A DNA stretch of 64,000 nt from Streptomyces sp. HNM0575 (GTDB taxonomy: Bacteria; Actinomycetota; Actinomycetes; Streptomycetales; Streptomycetaceae), in contig NZ_JAASAG010000002.1 of assembly GCF_012726265.1 (NCBI RefSeq), positions 744,001 through 808,000 on the forward strand, given 5' to 3'. How positions within the stretch are numbered: the first letter of the stretch is position 1; each line of letters begins with the position of its first letter. The position numbers and the translations under genes are program-made. The notes under the pieces were generated by a model that did not search any database, was not told where the DNA came from, and was given only the letters and a program-made list of their open reading frames with translations. Below, piece by piece: positions 33,586-47,336 of the stretch.

Positions 33586-34446
33586 TTACCGGCCGCGGCC
33601 CGCCATCCGCTCCAGGCGCGCGACGCGCTGGGCCATGGGCGGATGCGTGGAGAAGAGGCGGGCCATGCCCTCGCCCCGGCGGAACGGGTTCGCGATCATC
33701 AGATGGCTCGCCGCCTCCAGCCTCGGCTCCGGCGGGAGCGGCAACTGCCGGGTGCCTGCCTCGAGTTTGCGCAGCGCGGAGGCGAGGGCGAGCGGATCGC
33801 CGGTGAGCTGGGCGCCCGAGGCGTCCGCCTCGTACTCGCGGGAGCGCGAGACGGCGAGCTGGATGACCGAGGCGGCGAGCGGGCCCAGGAACATGACCAT
33901 CAGCAGCCCGAAGAGGCCCGGCCCCTCGTCGTCCTCGCTGCGCCCGAAGGGGATCAGCCAGGCGAAGTTGACGAGGAACATCACCACGGAGGCGAGCGCG
34001 CCGGCGACCGAGGAGATGAGGATGTCCCGGTTGTAGACGTGGCTGAGCTCGTGGCCGATGACGCCGCGCAGCTCGCGCTCGTCGAGCAGGCGGAGGATGC
34101 CGTCGGTGCAGCACACGGCGGCGTTACGGGGATTGCGGCCGGTGGCGAAGGCGTTCGGCGCCTGGGTGGGCGAGATGTACAGGCGGGGCATGGGCTGCCG
34201 GGCCGCCGTGGACAGCTCACGCACCATCCGGTAGAGCCCCGGAGCCTCGAACTCGCTGACGGGGCGTGCCCGCATCGCGCGAAGGGCGATCTTGTCGCTG
34301 CGCCAGTACGCGTAGCCGTTGGTGCCGAGAGCGAGGAGCAGTGCGACGACGAGGCCCGTACGGCCGAAGAAGCTGCCGATGACGATGATGAGTGCCGACA
34401 GTCCCCCGAGGAGCAGAGCTGTCCTCAGCCCGTTGTGCCGGTGCAC
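33586..34446 (-). CDS. htpX: Zinc metalloprotease HtpX
   Basis: 286 residues from the GTG at 34446 (GGAGGGC 6 nt upstream). HtpX is a membrane-embedded M48 peptidase that degrades misfolded membrane proteins. Two N-terminal spans ([35 protein letters not shown]), then the catalytic HELSH zinc motif at residues 132-136, two more spans, and the third zinc ligand in [36 protein letters not shown] is a family block. It is 297 bp upstream of the nuoN stop region but transcribed separately toward lower coordinates. Confidence 0.96.
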   Translation of the reverse strand: MHRHNGLRTALLLGGLSALIIVIGSFFGRTGLVVALLLALGTNGYAYWRSDKIALRAMRARPVSEFEAPGLYRMVRELSTAARQPMPRLYISPTQAPNAFATGRNPRNAAVCCTDGILRLLDERELRGVIGHELSHVYNRDILISSVAGALASVVMFLVNFAWLIPFGRSEDDEGPGLFGLLMVMFLGPLAASVIQLAVSRSREYEADASGAQLTGDPLALASALRKLEAGTRQLPLPPEPRLEAASHLMIANPFRRGEGMARLFSTHPPMAQRVARLERMAGRGR

Positions 34447-34682
34447 AGTACGCCCTCCAGTGGTGCAGCAGGGGAACCAGCCCTGAGCCGCGTGGTCGCG
34501 CCACGGTTCGGTGGAACCTCTCCGCCCTGGTCAACGCGGAGGGCCGGACAACAGTTCCCTGCCAGGGACGATGTGCCCCGTACGGCCCCTCGCCGCCCTG
34601 TGCGGGCCGTGCGGGCCGTGCCGTCCGTGCCGTCCCGTGCGAACCCGGCCGTCCCGTACGGCCCTTGGCCCGTCCCCCGCGG

Positions 34683-34725
34683 ACCCGCCTTCCCGTACGG
34701 ACCCGCCTTCCCGTACGGACCCGCG
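34683..34725. repeat. 18-bp tandem repeat between htpX and nuoN
   Basis: ACCCGCCTTCCCGTACGG occurs twice exactly (34683-34700, 34701-34718) followed by a partial third unit; degenerate relatives extend leftward to about 34600. It lies in the 297-bp gap after the nuo operon. No terminator hairpin stands out there. Confidence 0.7.
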
Positions 34726-34743
34726 GTCCCGCCGGGACGAGCG

Positions 34744-36438
34744 CTACCGCAGCCCGCCCGCCGTGAAGGTCAGCACCAGGTCCGGGTCCAGGGAGAGCGC
34801 GATGCCGGCCGCGGCGGTGAGGGCGATGCCGGCGGCGAGCGGCGCGGCGATGCGCGGACGCCGCTGCGCCGGGTCCGGCACGGGTGCCGTGGCGGGTCCG
34901 CCGGGTGTGACCGCGGCGACGGGTGCGCTCGCACGGAAGACGAGGGCGGTCCAGCGCAGGTAGTAGAAGAGGGCCATCACCACGTTCACGGCCATGATCA
35001 CGGCGAGCCAGCCGAGGCCGCCCGCGACGGCCGTCGAGAAGATCGCCACCTTCGCGAAGAGACCGATGACGCCCGGCGGCAGCCCCGCGAGGCAGAGCAG
35101 GAAGAAGGCGAGCGCGAGGGCGGCCAGCGGATGGGAGGCGTGCAGGCCGCGGTAGTCGGTGAGGCGGTTGTGACTGCTGGTGCGGCTGATGTGCGCGACG
35201 ACGGCGAAGGCGCCGAGGTTCACGGCCGCGTACATCAGCAGGTACGCGACGGTGGCGCCGACCGTGGACAGGGCCGGGCCGGAGGGCTCCGCTCCGCCGG
35301 AGTCCGCCGCGGCGGCGGCCAGCGGCACCAGGAGATATCCGGCCTGGCCGACGGAGGACCAGGCCAGCAGGCGTACGGCGCCGTGCGCGCGGTCGGCGCG
35401 CTGGCGCAGGGCCGCGGCGTTGCCCACGGTCATGGTGACGGCGGCGAGCACCGCCAGTGCCGGGCCCCACAGCTCCGCGCGTGAGGAGAAGGCCTGAACG
35501 AGGAGGAGGACGAGGCCCGAGATCCCCGCGGTCTTGCCGACCACCGACAGGAACGCGGCGACAGGCACGGGCGCGCCCACATAGGTGTCCGGGACCCAGA
35601 AGTGGAAGGGCACGACGGACGCCTTGAAGGCGAAGCCGACGAGGGTCAGGGCGATGCCCGCGCCGCCGAGGGCGTCCAGTTGGGGGTCGGCGCGGGTCAG
35701 GCCCTCGCTGATCCCCTGGAAGTAGAGCGTGCCGGTGACCGCGTAGAGGAAGCTCGCGCCGAGGAGCGTCACGGCGGTCGCGGTGACGGAGGAGAGGAAG
35801 AACTTCAGCGCGGCCTCCGCCGAGCCGCGGCTTCCGCGGCGCATCCCCACGAGCGCGAAGGCGGGCAGCGAGGCGGTCTCCAGGGCGATGACGAGGGTGA
35901 CCAGATCGCGGGAGGCGGGCACGAGCGCGGCGCCGGCGGTGGCGGACAGCAGCAGGAACCAGTACTCGCCCGCGGGCAGCCGCAGGTCCCGCACCGCGGG
36001 CATGGACAGCAGCGCCGTCACGAACGCGGCGCCCAGGATGAGGAATTGGAGTACGAGGGCGAGGGTGTCGGCGGAGTAGCTGCACGTCGGGGAGCCGGCG
36101 GGCAGATCGGGCAGGCAGAAGGTCTTGAGGTCCCTCGTACGGAGGAAGAGCAGTGGCAGGGCCGACAGCAGGAGCGTCACCGCGGACAGCGGGCCCAGCA
36201 GCCGCTTGGCGCGCTCGGAGAGGAAGAGGTCGGCGACGAGGACGGCGAGACCGGCCACGGCGGCGATGGTGGGCGGGGAGATCGCGAGCCAGTCGACGGA
36301 CTGCACGGCGGAGGCAGAGGCGGAGGCGTACCCGTCTGCGGAGTCCGCGAGGTGCGTCAGCCGTTCCGCGTGCGCCGGGTCGGCGAACTGCGCGGCGTGC
36401 GTGGCCCCTTGGGCGAGGAAGGTCATCGAGCCGGTCAT
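34744..36438 (-). CDS. nuoN: Complex I-like subunit N (antiporter type)
   Basis: 564 residues from the ATG at 36438, which overlaps the nuoM stop by 4 nt (ATGA). NuoN is one of three Mrp-antiporter-like proton channels in the membrane arm. Seen: about 14 spans, VIALETASLPAFALVGMRR (conserved Glu), FKASVVPFHFWVPDTYVGAP (conserved Lys and the loop motif) and WSSVGQAGYLLVPLA. The first 45 residues are Ala/Ser-rich and variable, typical of actinobacterial NuoN. Last gene of the ten-gene operon. Confidence 0.95.
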   Translation of the reverse strand: MTGSMTFLAQGATHAAQFADPAHAERLTHLADSADGYASASASAVQSVDWLAISPPTIAAVAGLAVLVADLFLSERAKRLLGPLSAVTLLLSALPLLFLRTRDLKTFCLPDLPAGSPTCSYSADTLALVLQFLILGAAFVTALLSMPAVRDLRLPAGEYWFLLLSATAGAALVPASRDLVTLVIALETASLPAFALVGMRRGSRGSAEAALKFFLSSVTATAVTLLGASFLYAVTGTLYFQGISEGLTRADPQLDALGGAGIALTLVGFAFKASVVPFHFWVPDTYVGAPVPVAAFLSVVGKTAGISGLVLLLVQAFSSRAELWGPALAVLAAVTMTVGNAAALRQRADRAHGAVRLLAWSSVGQAGYLLVPLAAAAADSGGAEPSGPALSTVGATVAYLLMYAAVNLGAFAVVAHISRTSSHNRLTDYRGLHASHPLAALALAFFLLCLAGLPPGVIGLFAKVAIFSTAVAGGLGWLAVIMAVNVVMALFYYLRWTALVFRASAPVAAVTPGGPATAPVPDPAQRRPRIAAPLAAGIALTAAAGIALSLDPDLVLTFTAGGLR

Positions 36439-38201
36439 CGGGCCACCCCCGGAAGGAGGTTCTGTACGGCGGGGTCGGTCAGTCCCAGGAGGAGCGCGGG
36501 CCACAGTCCCGCGGCGACCGTGAGAACGACCAGCGGCGTCCATGCCGCGTACTCGTAGCCGCGTACGTCGGGCAGCCGCACCGTCGCGGGGGCCGGATGC
36601 TCCCCCGGGGATTCGGGCCGCGGCGATGTGCCCGGCTCCGGGTCGCGCAGCTGCCAGCGCTCGCGGTGGTCGGCGTCGCCGCGCTCTTCGAGCGGGTCGC
36701 CCATGCAGACGCGGCGCACGACGACGAGCATGTACGCGGCGGTCAGCAGGGTGCCGAGGCCGCCGATCGCCATGTACGTGATGAACGCCGGCCTGCTGAG
36801 GCCGCCGGCCGGATCGTACGCGCCGAGCAGCGCCAGCATCTCCCCCCAGAATCCCGCGAGTCCGGGCAGTCCGAGCGAGGCCACGGCCGCGAACGCGAGC
36901 AGCCCGCCGAAGCGCGGTGCCGTGCCGTAGAGGGCGCCGCCCGTCTCACCCGAAAGAGCGTCGAGGCCGGTGCTGCCCGCGCGTTCCTTGAGGGCGCCGA
37001 CCAGGAAGAAGAGCAGGCCGGTGATGAGGCCGTGGGCGATGTTGGCGAACAGGGCGCCGTTGACGCCGGTGGGTGTCATCGTCGCGATGCCGAGCAGCAC
37101 GAATCCCATGTGGCCCACGCTGGAGTACGCGATGAGCCGCTTCAGGTCGCCGTCGGCGCCGGGGCGTGCGAGGGCGAGGCAGGCGAGCGAACCGTAGACG
37201 ATTCCGGTCACGGCGAGCGCGGCGAGATACGGGGCGAAGACGCGCATCCCGTCGGGGGCGACGGGGAGCAGGATCCGTACGAAGCCGTAGGTGCCCATCT
37301 TCAGCAGGACGCCGGCCAGCAGTACGGAGCCGACGGTCGGCGCCGCGGTGTGCGCGTCGGGGAGCCAGCTGTGCAGCGGCCACATCGGGGTCTTCACGGC
37401 GAGGCCCGCGCCGATGGCGAGCACGGCGAGGATCTGGGTGGTGCGGCTCAGCCCGGGGTGACTGTCAGTGGCCAGTGCCACCATGTCGAACGTGCCGCTC
37501 TTGAGCCCGATGAGGAGCAGGCCGAGCAGCATGACCACGGAGCCGAGCAGTGTGTAGAGGATGAACTTCCAGGCGGCGGCGGCTCGTTCGCGGGGGTCCG
37601 CCACGCCCCAGCGGGCGATCAGGAAGTACATCGGGACGAGCACGGTCTCGAAGGCGAGGAAGAAGAGCAGGAGGTCGAGCGTGGCGAAGGTGGCCAGCGT
37701 CCCGGCCTCCAGGAGGAGTATCAGCGCGACGAAGGCCTGGGGGCCGCCGTCGCGCGGGGCTGCGGCGGCGCCGGCGGGCCGGCCGGGGCCGGCGTCCTGG
37801 TCCGCGTCGGGGCCGCCGGCGCTCGCCGGTCCGGTCCTGACGTGGGTCCCGTAGCTGTGGAGGGCGCAGAGGAAGGTGAGCAGAGCGGTCAGTACGAGGA
37901 GCGGCAACGAGACGCCGTCGACCCCGAGATGGAGGTGAATGCCGAGGGAGGGGATCCATTCGACGTCCGACTCGGCCTGCATGGTGCCGGGCCGTCCGGT
38001 GTCGAAGCCGAGCGCGAGCACGACCGATGCGGCGAGCACCGCGCCGGTGACGGTCACGCCGTGACGCTGTACGGCCTGCCCCGGGTCGCGGCCCTTGAGC
38101 CCGGGCGGCGCCGGGAGCAGCGCGGCGGCCGAGCCGAGCAGGGGGAGGACGACCACGGCGACGAGGAGCGCCTGCATGACGGTGTTGCCGACGGGGATCA
38201 A
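36435..38201 (-). CDS. nuoM: Complex I-like subunit M (antiporter type)
   Basis: 588 residues if translation starts at the TTG at 38201, which has GGAGGAG 7 nt upstream and lies 2 nt after the nuoL stop; the first ATG (38177) has no ribosome site. NuoM conducts protons in the membrane arm. Seen: LAFETVLVPMYFLIARWG (conserved Glu), VKTPMWPLHSWLPDAHTAAP (Lys and loop motif), and YSSVGHMGFVLLGIATMTP. A 40-residue Gly/Pro/Ala insert (GPASAGGPDADQDAGPGRPA) interrupts an early loop and a polar 60-residue segment (LEERGDADHRERWQLRDPEP) precedes the last span; both are unusual. Confidence 0.95.
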   Translation of the reverse strand: MIPVGNTVMQALLVAVVVLPLLGSAAALLPAPPGLKGRDPGQAVQRHGVTVTGAVLAASVVLALGFDTGRPGTMQAESDVEWIPSLGIHLHLGVDGVSLPLLVLTALLTFLCALHSYGTHVRTGPASAGGPDADQDAGPGRPAGAAAAPRDGGPQAFVALILLLEAGTLATFATLDLLLFFLAFETVLVPMYFLIARWGVADPRERAAAAWKFILYTLLGSVVMLLGLLLIGLKSGTFDMVALATDSHPGLSRTTQILAVLAIGAGLAVKTPMWPLHSWLPDAHTAAPTVGSVLLAGVLLKMGTYGFVRILLPVAPDGMRVFAPYLAALAVTGIVYGSLACLALARPGADGDLKRLIAYSSVGHMGFVLLGIATMTPTGVNGALFANIAHGLITGLLFFLVGALKERAGSTGLDALSGETGGALYGTAPRFGGLLAFAAVASLGLPGLAGFWGEMLALLGAYDPAGGLSRPAFITYMAIGGLGTLLTAAYMLVVVRRVCMGDPLEERGDADHRERWQLRDPEPGTSPRPESPGEHPAPATVRLPDVRGYEYAAWTPLVVLTVAAGLWPALLLGLTDPAVQNLLPGVAR

Positions 38202-38203
38202 GG

Positions 38204-40258
38204 TCAGGCTCCTCCGGTTCCGGCGGCGACCACGACGGCCACGGTGAGCAGCACCGAGCCGACGACGAGCGCACCGAGATACGTCTGCGTGTTGCCGGTC
38301 TGTGTGCGGCGTACGAGCGTGCCCAGCAGCCCGGGCCCGAGAGCGGCGGCGCGCACCCAGGCGTCGACGACCTCGCGGTCGAGGAAGCGGACGAGCCGGG
38401 CGGCGGCCTGTGTCGGACGTACGAACAGCGCGCGGTAGGCGGCGTCCAGCCGGAAGCCGTGTGCCGCGGCCGGGTGGAGGGGGCCGAGCAGCAGCCGTCC
38501 CGGGTCGGCCGGGTCGGGTGCGGAGGCGATGTCTCCGTACGCGGGCTGGTGGGTGGCGATGGCCTCGGCCTCGGAGAGCCCGGGGTCGCCCTGCGGGTGC
38601 GCGGCCACGGCGCCCATCGGGGCACGGGACGCGGCGAGGGCGGTGGTGTGCCGCCAGGCGCCGTATGTGACGAGCACACCGACGAGGGCGGCGCCCGTGG
38701 CGGGCACGGACGTCGCGAGCGTCGGGGCGAGGGAGCCGCCGCCGAACCAGTCCGGCAGCGCTCCGGAGGCGAGACCGAGAGCGAGGGAGGGGACGGCCAG
38801 CACCCACAACACGACGTTCATGACGGCGGGTTCACGCCCGTGCTCCGCTGCGGAGGCGCGCGGACCCTCGCCGCGGAACGCGAGCAGCCACAGCCGCGTG
38901 GCGTAGGCCGCGGTCAGGAGTGCGCCGAGCATGCCGGCGATCAGCACGATCCATCCGGCGGCCGGGGGGACGCCGCCTCCGGCCTGGGCGGCCTGGGCGG
39001 CGTGCGCGCCGCCGCCGAACGCGGCGTGCTCCGCGGCGGCGAACACCGCCTCCTTGGAGAAGAAACCGCTGAAGGGAGGCAGGGCGGCGAGGGCGAGCAG
39101 CCCGATCGTCATCGTCCAGTACGCGTCGGGGGCGATCTTGGTGAGCCCGCCCATGCGGGACATGGCGGCGAGCGAGTTGGTGCCCGCCGCGTGGATGACG
39201 ACGCCCGCGGCCAGGAAGAGCAGCGCCTTGAACGCGCCGTGCGTGAGGAGGTGGAAGACGGCGGCACTGCTGTCCACGACGGCCAACGCGCCTGCCATAT
39301 AGGCGAGTTGACCGATCGTCGAGTAGGCGAGGACTCGTTTGACGTCGTCCTGGGCGAGCGCGGAGAGCGCCGAGCCGACGATGGTCACGGCCGCCATGGC
39401 CGCGAGCACGACGAGCGCGGCGGTGGAGGCGGCGAAGACGGGCAGCAGCCGGGCCACGACGTACACGCCCGCCGCGACCATCGTGGCCGCGTGGATCAGC
39501 GCCGATACGGGCGTGGGGCCCGCCATGGCGTCGGGCAGCCAGGTGTTCAGCGGGAACTGCGCGGACTTGCCGGCGATGCCTGCGAGCAGCAGCAGCGCGA
39601 TGACGGTGGGGTGCGTCAGATCGAACTGGGCGAGCTGGGAGGTGAGTTTGCCGGTGATGCCGCTGATGCGGAACGTTCCCGCCTCGGTGGCGAGCACGAG
39701 GATGCCGATGAGGAAGGGCACGTCGCCGAGCTTGGTGACGAGGAAGGCCTTGATGGACGCGGCCCGCGCGGCCTGCGTCTCCCAGTAGTGCCCGACGAGG
39801 AAGTAGGAGCAGATGCCCATCACCTCCCAGCCCACCAGCAGCACGATCAGGTCGTCGGCGTAGACGACGAGCAGCATCGCTGCGGTGAAGAGGGAGACGA
39901 AGGCGGCGTAGCTCGCGTAGCGGGGGTCGTCGCGCAGATAGCCCGTCGAGTAGAGCTGCACGCACGAGGCGACGACCCCGACCAGTACGGCGACGAGGAC
40001 GGCGAACCCGTCGAGCTGCACTGCCAGTTGGACGGAGAGGGAGGCGTCGCCCGTGGGCGTCAGCTCGGTCGCGGCCTTGAGGGGCTCGCCGCCGCCCTGG
40101 CGTACGGCGACGACGATCGCGAACGCCGTGGAGAGGAGGGTCGGCAGCACGGCGAGCGGCTGGGCGTAGCCGGGCGCGCGGCGGCCGGTGAGGAGGCCCG
40201 CGACGGCGCCGAGGAACGGCAGCAGGGGGACCAGGGCGGCCAGGGTCGTGGTGCTCAC
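38204..40258 (-). CDS. nuoL: Complex I-like subunit L (antiporter type)
   Basis: 684 residues from the GTG at 40258, overlapping the nuoK stop by 4 nt (GTGA). The largest proton-channel subunit, with the long C-terminal piston helix. Seen: [20 protein letters not shown] (conserved Glu), [20 protein letters not shown] (Lys, loop motif), [20 protein letters not shown], and the CarPr-like [18 protein letters not shown] Gly/Ala-rich loop follows. The C-terminal region ([20 protein letters not shown]) and a final span anchor the lateral helix. Confidence 0.96.
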   Translation of the reverse strand: MSTTTLAALVPLLPFLGAVAGLLTGRRAPGYAQPLAVLPTLLSTAFAIVVAVRQGGGEPLKAATELTPTGDASLSVQLAVQLDGFAVLVAVLVGVVASCVQLYSTGYLRDDPRYASYAAFVSLFTAAMLLVVYADDLIVLLVGWEVMGICSYFLVGHYWETQAARAASIKAFLVTKLGDVPFLIGILVLATEAGTFRISGITGKLTSQLAQFDLTHPTVIALLLLAGIAGKSAQFPLNTWLPDAMAGPTPVSALIHAATMVAAGVYVVARLLPVFAASTAALVVLAAMAAVTIVGSALSALAQDDVKRVLAYSTIGQLAYMAGALAVVDSSAAVFHLLTHGAFKALLFLAAGVVIHAAGTNSLAAMSRMGGLTKIAPDAYWTMTIGLLALAALPPFSGFFSKEAVFAAAEHAAFGGGAHAAQAAQAGGGVPPAAGWIVLIAGMLGALLTAAYATRLWLLAFRGEGPRASAAEHGREPAVMNVVLWVLAVPSLALGLASGALPDWFGGGSLAPTLATSVPATGAALVGVLVTYGAWRHTTALAASRAPMGAVAAHPQGDPGLSEAEAIATHQPAYGDIASAPDPADPGRLLLGPLHPAAAHGFRLDAAYRALFVRPTQAAARLVRFLDREVVDAWVRAAALGPGLLGTLVRRTQTGNTQTYLGALVVGSVLLTVAVVVAAGTGGA

Positions 40259-40836
40259 GCTTTCTGCCTCCCGCTGCCGGTGCCGGTGGTGGCGCTGGTG
40301 GTGCTCGTGGCGCTGGTGGTGCTCGTGCTTGTGCTGGTGGTTCTGGTGCTGGTTCCGGTGCTGGTGCTGGTGCTGGTGCCGGTGCCGGTGGTTGCCGTCT
40401 CTCTGTCGTCTGCCGGGGCGTTGGCCGGGGCGGCGGGTCTTGAGCCTTCGGCCCCGGCGCCGTCCGCGTCCGCGTCGCCGGTCGGGTGTGCGGCCGCGTC
40501 GACGAACGGGCCGTACGGTTCGTCCGGGCCGCCCTCGCGGAGGTCTCTGAGGCCGTCGATGTCGGAGCTGCCGCGGCCGCGGTACACCAGCAGCACGATG
40601 GCGAGCCCGATGCCGATCTCGGCGGCGGCGACGGCGATGGTGAAGAGCGCGAGGGCCTGGCCGGTGTGCAGTTCCTCGCGGAGCCAGACGTCGAAGGCGA
40701 CGAGGTTGAGGTTGACGGCGTTGAGCATCAACTCGACCGACATCAGCACGAGGATGGCGTTGCGGCGGGCGAGTACGCCGTAGAGGCCGGTGGAGAAGAG
40801 CAGGGCTGCGAGTACGGCCGGGTAGGCGATGTGCAT
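40255..40836 (-). CDS. nuoK: Complex I-like subunit K with a long repetitive tail
   Basis: 193 residues, whereas NuoK is normally about 100. Residues 1-100 form the three-span core with the conserved Glu pair region ([40 protein letters not shown]). Residues from about 101 on are hydrophilic: first Asp/Gly-rich, then a Thr/Ser tract ([20 protein letters not shown]) encoded by a GGTGCT-like simple repeat at about 40265-40395. The tail ends in RQKA. The start ATG (40836) overlaps the nuoJ stop by one base. Confidence 0.93.
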   Translation of the reverse strand: MHIAYPAVLAALLFSTGLYGVLARRNAILVLMSVELMLNAVNLNLVAFDVWLREELHTGQALALFTIAVAAAEIGIGLAIVLLVYRGRGSSDIDGLRDLREGGPDEPYGPFVDAAAHPTGDADADGAGAEGSRPAAPANAPADDRETATTGTGTSTSTSTGTSTRTTSTSTSTTSATSTTSATTGTGSGRQKA

Positions 40837-41462
40837 CAGCGCTGCCCCTCCTGCTTCTTCTCCGGTGCCGCCTTCCGGGAGAGGACTATGGCACCGACGA
40901 GCGCCGCGAGCAGCAGTACGGACAAGGCTTCGAAGGGAAGTACCCAGCCGCGGAAGAGCGCTTCACCGGTGAGCCGGGTGGAACCCTCCGCTGACGTGCG
41001 CAGATCGATCCAGGTCGTACGGAACGCGTCGACGACGAGAGTGACGAGTGTGGCGGCGGATACGAGAGCGACGCCGAGCGCGAGCCACCGGTTGCCCGAG
41101 TCGGCATCGGGCGAGGGCCCTATGGGCGCCTTCGTGAGCATCAGCCCGAACAGCAGCAGCACCACGACCGAACCCACGTAGATCAGCACCTGGACCCATG
41201 CGATGAACTCGGCCGTGAGGAGCAGATATTCGACGGCCACACCGCCGAGCGCCGCCACCAGCCACAGAGCGGCGTGCACCAGCTGCTTGGTGGTGACGGT
41301 GACGAGCGCGGCGCCGAAGGTGGCCAGGCCGACGAGCACGAAGACGATCTCGACGCCGGTGGGTGAGAGGAAGCCGGGGTGGGACGCGGCCGTACCGGCG
41401 GCTCTGGGGACCGCCGCGGCTGCGGTCGCCGCGGCCGAGGCCGCAGCGGAGGCGGAGATCAC
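40836..41462 (-). CDS. nuoJ: Complex I-like subunit J
   Basis: 208 residues from the GTG at 41462, overlapping the nuoI stop by 4 nt. NuoJ has five spans and helps form the E-channel between quinone site and proton pumps. Seen: an Ala-rich N-terminal tail, [40 protein letters not shown] (the conserved Glu-Tyr region), [14 protein letters not shown], and a last span [20 protein letters not shown]. Confidence 0.95.
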   Translation of the reverse strand: MISASAAASAAATAAAAVPRAAGTAASHPGFLSPTGVEIVFVLVGLATFGAALVTVTTKQLVHAALWLVAALGGVAVEYLLLTAEFIAWVQVLIYVGSVVVLLLFGLMLTKAPIGPSPDADSGNRWLALGVALVSAATLVTLVVDAFRTTWIDLRTSAEGSTRLTGEALFRGWVLPFEALSVLLLAALVGAIVLSRKAAPEKKQEGQR

Positions 41463-42085
41463 GAGTCGCCCTCCTGCTCACCGCGCTCCGGCGCCGGACC
41501 GGAACCCGCCGGACCGGAATCCGCCGCTCCCGGCCCCGCCGACTCCTCCTGCGCCGACTCCTCCTGCCGCGCCGCGAGCTTGTCCGCCGTCTTGCGTGCG
41601 GCGCCGACCTCCTTGGGCTCCTCGGCCGCCGGATCCAGCGGTGGCGGCTCGGGCACGGTCCACATCCAGTCGCGCAGCTTGTCCCGCTCGTGGGTGAGGT
41701 CGCGGATGTCGGTCTCGGCGTACTCGAACTCCGGTGACCAGAAGAGCGCGTCGAAGGGACACACGTCGATACAGATGCCGCAGTACATGCACAGCGCGAA
41801 GTCGATGGCGAAGCGGTCGAGCACGTTGCGGCTGCGCTCGCGGCCGCCCGGCGAGGCGGCGGGCATCGTCTCCTTGTGGGAGTCGATGTAGATGCACCAG
41901 TCGGGGCACTCGCGGGCGCACAGCATGCAGACCGTGCAGTTCTCCTCGAAGAGTCCGATCACTCCGCGGCTGCGCGGGGGCAGTTCGGGCAGCGCGTCGG
42001 GATAGTGCGCGGTGACGGAGCGGCGCGTCATCGTACGAAGGGTGACGGCCAGCCCCTTGGCGAGTCCCGAGCCGGGCACCGGCAT
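41459..42085 (-). CDS. nuoI: Complex I-like subunit I (two 4Fe-4S clusters)
   Basis: 208 residues. NuoI carries clusters N6a and N6b that pass electrons toward NuoB. Both ligand sets are present: [12 protein letters not shown] and [13 protein letters not shown]-terminal amphipathic helix, [14 protein letters not shown], and [20 protein letters not shown] are typical of actinobacterial NuoI. The last 65 residues are Glu/Ala/Gly/Pro-rich and unconserved. ATG at 42085 overlaps the nuoH stop by one base (TAATG). With NuoB present but NuoG and NuoE/F missing, the entry of electrons into these clusters is an open question. Confidence 0.96.
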   Translation of the reverse strand: MPVPGSGLAKGLAVTLRTMTRRSVTAHYPDALPELPPRSRGVIGLFEENCTVCMLCARECPDWCIYIDSHKETMPAASPGGRERSRNVLDRFAIDFALCMYCGICIDVCPFDALFWSPEFEYAETDIRDLTHERDKLRDWMWTVPEPPPLDPAAEEPKEVGAARKTADKLAARQEESAQEESAGPGAADSGPAGSGPAPERGEQEGDS

Positions 42086-43044
42086 TACTGGATCACCACC
42101 TTGACGACGCCCGTGAGGGCGATCTGGAGCAGGGCGAGGGGCACGAGCACGGTCCAGGCCACACGCTGGATCTGGTCCTCACGCAGCCGCGGATAGCTCA
42201 CCCGCAGCCAGATGACGACGAAGGCGAGGACCGCGGTCTTCAACAGCGTCCACACCCAGCCCAGTTGGCCTTCGGCGGGTCCGTGCCAGCCGCCGAGGAA
42301 GAGCACGGACGTCAGCGCGGAGAGCACGACGATGCCCGCGTACTCGGCGAGCAGGAAGAGCGCGAAGCGCAGCCCCGTGTACTCGGTGTACGCACCGAAG
42401 ATGATCTCGGAGTCGGCGACCGGGGCGTCGAACGGGGGCCGCTGCAACTCCGCGAGCCCGGCGGTGAAGAAGACCAGCCCGCCCACGATCTGCCAGGGCA
42501 GCCACCACCACTGCCAGGCGTCGAGGATGCCGGGCAGGGAGAGGGTGCCCGCCGCCATCGCGACGGAGGCGGCGGCGAGCAGCATCGGCAGCTCGTACGC
42601 GAGCAGTTGGGCCGCCGTGCGGAGGCCGCCGAGGAGCGAGAACTTGTTCGCGGAGGCCCAGCCGCCCATGAGCGAGCCCAGTACGCCCACGCCCATCACG
42701 GCGAGCACGAAGAAGACACCCGCGTCGACGACCTGCCCGACGGCGTCGCCGTCCCCGACGGGGATCACGATCAGTACGACGAGGTACGGCAACAGGGCGA
42801 CGGCGGGCGCGAGTTGGAAGATCCGGCGGTCGGCGCCCTCCGGGACGATGTCCTCCTTCTGCGCGAACTTCACGCCGTCGGCGACGAGTTGGGCCCAGCC
42901 GTGGAAGCCGCCCGCGTACATCGGGCCGACGCGGCCCTGCATATGGGCCATCGCCTTGTGCTCGGCCTGTCCGACGATCAGCGGAAGCAGCAGGAACGCC
43001 AGGAGTACGGCGAGCAGCCGCCACAGGACGTCGACCGCATCCAT
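42085..43044 (-). CDS. nuoH: Complex I-like subunit H
   Basis: 319 residues, about eight spans. NuoH forms the quinone-binding tunnel with NuoB and NuoD and the start of the proton path. Seen: [20 protein letters not shown] (family signature near the N-terminus), [40 protein letters not shown] with LLAYELPM, and [20 protein letters not shown] (signature 2, with acidic residues lining the E-channel). ATG at 43044 overlaps the upstream stop by one base (TGATG). Confidence 0.96.
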   Translation of the reverse strand: MDAVDVLWRLLAVLLAFLLLPLIVGQAEHKAMAHMQGRVGPMYAGGFHGWAQLVADGVKFAQKEDIVPEGADRRIFQLAPAVALLPYLVVLIVIPVGDGDAVGQVVDAGVFFVLAVMGVGVLGSLMGGWASANKFSLLGGLRTAAQLLAYELPMLLAAASVAMAAGTLSLPGILDAWQWWWLPWQIVGGLVFFTAGLAELQRPPFDAPVADSEIIFGAYTEYTGLRFALFLLAEYAGIVVLSALTSVLFLGGWHGPAEGQLGWVWTLLKTAVLAFVVIWLRVSYPRLREDQIQRVAWTVLVPLALLQIALTGVVKVVIQ

Positions 43045-44542
43045 CAGGCGCCTCCCTTCGGCGTGCCCTCATCGGAGCCGCCGTCGTCCGCGCCGCCCTC
43101 GCCGGAACGGGCCTCGCCGGAGCGGTCTTCGTCGGCGCCGCCGTCGCCGGAGCGGTCTTCGTCGGCACCGCCCTCGTTGGTGCCGCCCTCGTTGGCGGCA
43201 CCCTGACCGGAACGGCCTTCGTCGGCACCGCCCTCGTTGGCGGCACCCTGACCGGGAGCGTCCCGACCCCGACCGTCCTGACCGGGAGCGTCCTTGCCCT
43301 GGCCTTCGGCGTCGGGACGGCCCCTGCCGGAACCGTCGCCGCCGTCGTGCCACGGCGCGTCGGACGAGCGGGGGCCGGACGTGCCGCGGGCCGGGCCGCC
43401 GGGCGGTGCCTGCTCCCGGGTCTGGCCGGAGGGCTGCTCCGAAGTCCGGCCGGAGGGCTGCTCCGACGTCTGCTGCGGGGTCTGTTCGGCGGACTGCTCC
43501 GGGGACTGTCCGGGGGCCTCCTGCCCGCCCTCGCGGCGCCGGGTGCCCGCCCCCGCCTCCGCGTCGCCGCCGCGCTGACCGGCCGAGCCCTCACTCGCCG
43601 AGCGGGCGCGCCGGGCGGGGCGCTCCCCCGTACCCGCGCGGCCCGCACGTCCACGCGCGGGCCGGGACGGCACGGGCGGCAACTGCCCCTTGAGCGGCCC
43701 CCATTCATTGGGATCCGGTACGCCGGGCGGCAGCATCTGCCTCCGCCTCGGGGCCCCGTGGGACGACTCTCCGGGCTCCACCGCTCCGGGCCACGCCTTG
43801 GCCACGCGCGCGGCGAGGACGAAGTCCTTGCGCAGCGGGTGCCCTTCGAAGGACTCGGGCAGCAACAGCGGTTCCAAGCCCGGGTGTTCGGTGAAGTCCA
43901 CGCCGAACATCTCGTGCGTCTCCCGCTCGTGCCAGGCGGCACCCGCGAAGACGGCGGTCGCGGTCGGCAGTGCGGGCGCCTCGTGCGGCACTGTCGTACG
44001 CAGCAGCAGCCGGCGCACGGCCCGCCCGTGCGGCCCTTCGTCCTGCCCCTGCCCCTCGCCCGGCAGCGCCACGAGATGTGCGCACACCTGGAAGCCGGTG
44101 CCCGGCTCGTCCACCGCGCTCAGCCAGTCGAAGAAGCGGCAGCCGAGCCCGTCCCGTGCGCTTTCGAGGGCGGAGATCCACGAGCCGAGAGGCACGTCGA
44201 CTGTCAGCACGGCATACGCCTCCTCGGCGCGGGCGCCTTCGCCGAACAGCGCCTCGGCGCCGTCGGGCAGCCAGCCGACGGGCACGGTCGCGGACTCGGG
44301 CCGCGCGTCCGCGTCCGGCTCCTCCTCGGGGCCTTCCCGGTCAGCGTTCGCGGCGTCCGCCGCGCCCACCGCGTCCGGCCGGCTTGCCGCGTCCGCTGCG
44401 CCCGCCGGGCGCTGCGCGCCCGCGCCCGCTTCCGTCTCCGTCCCGTCCGTGCCCGTGCCCGTGCCGTCGGGATCCGTTCCGTCCGCATTCGTCCCATGCG
44501 GCTTGCCCGGGATCTGACCTCGCTTCGGCTCCTCCGGTCCGT

Positions 44543-44546
<4 letters not shown>
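43044..44546 (-). CDS. nuoC: Complex I-like subunit C with a long disordered tail
   Basis: 500 residues; the conserved 30-kDa domain is only about residues 85-285. Seen: [20 protein letters not shown], a block resembling DLTAVD of Nuo[21 protein letters not shown] and [20 protein letters not shown], the family signature. Residues 1-80 and about 290-500 are low complexity ([20 protein letters not shown] repeats), encoded by short tandem DNA repeats. Fused NuoCD is excluded, since no NuoD sequence follows. GTG at 44546 overlaps the nuoB stop by 4 nt. Confidence 0.93.
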
Positions 44547-47247
<2,701 letters not shown>

Positions 47248-47255
47248 CGCGTTCC

Positions 47256-47280
47256 GGCCTGCCCGCCTGCCGGGCAGGCC
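47256..47280 (+). terminator. First hairpin after the protease
   Basis: GGCCTGCCC and GGGCAGGCC are perfect 9-bp arms with a 7-nt loop, 9 bp after the stop. Confidence 0.6.
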
Positions 47281-47298
47281 ACCGTCCGCGACTGTGAT

Positions 47299-47336
47299 GA
47301 CGCCCGCGTGCGCACTCCGGTGCACACGCGGGCGTC
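47299..47336 (+). terminator. Second hairpin after the protease
   Basis: GACGCCCGCGTG (47299-47310) and CACGCGGGCGTC (47325-47336) are perfect 12-bp complements with a 14-nt loop. Together with the hairpin at 47256 it gives a tandem terminator before the sensor kinase gene. Confidence 0.75.

Noticed and set aside
36153..38438. Long plus-strand frame across nuoM/nuoN
   Set aside because: It is antisense to two clear complex I-like subunits, has only Arg/Glu/Gly-rich sequence and no family pattern.
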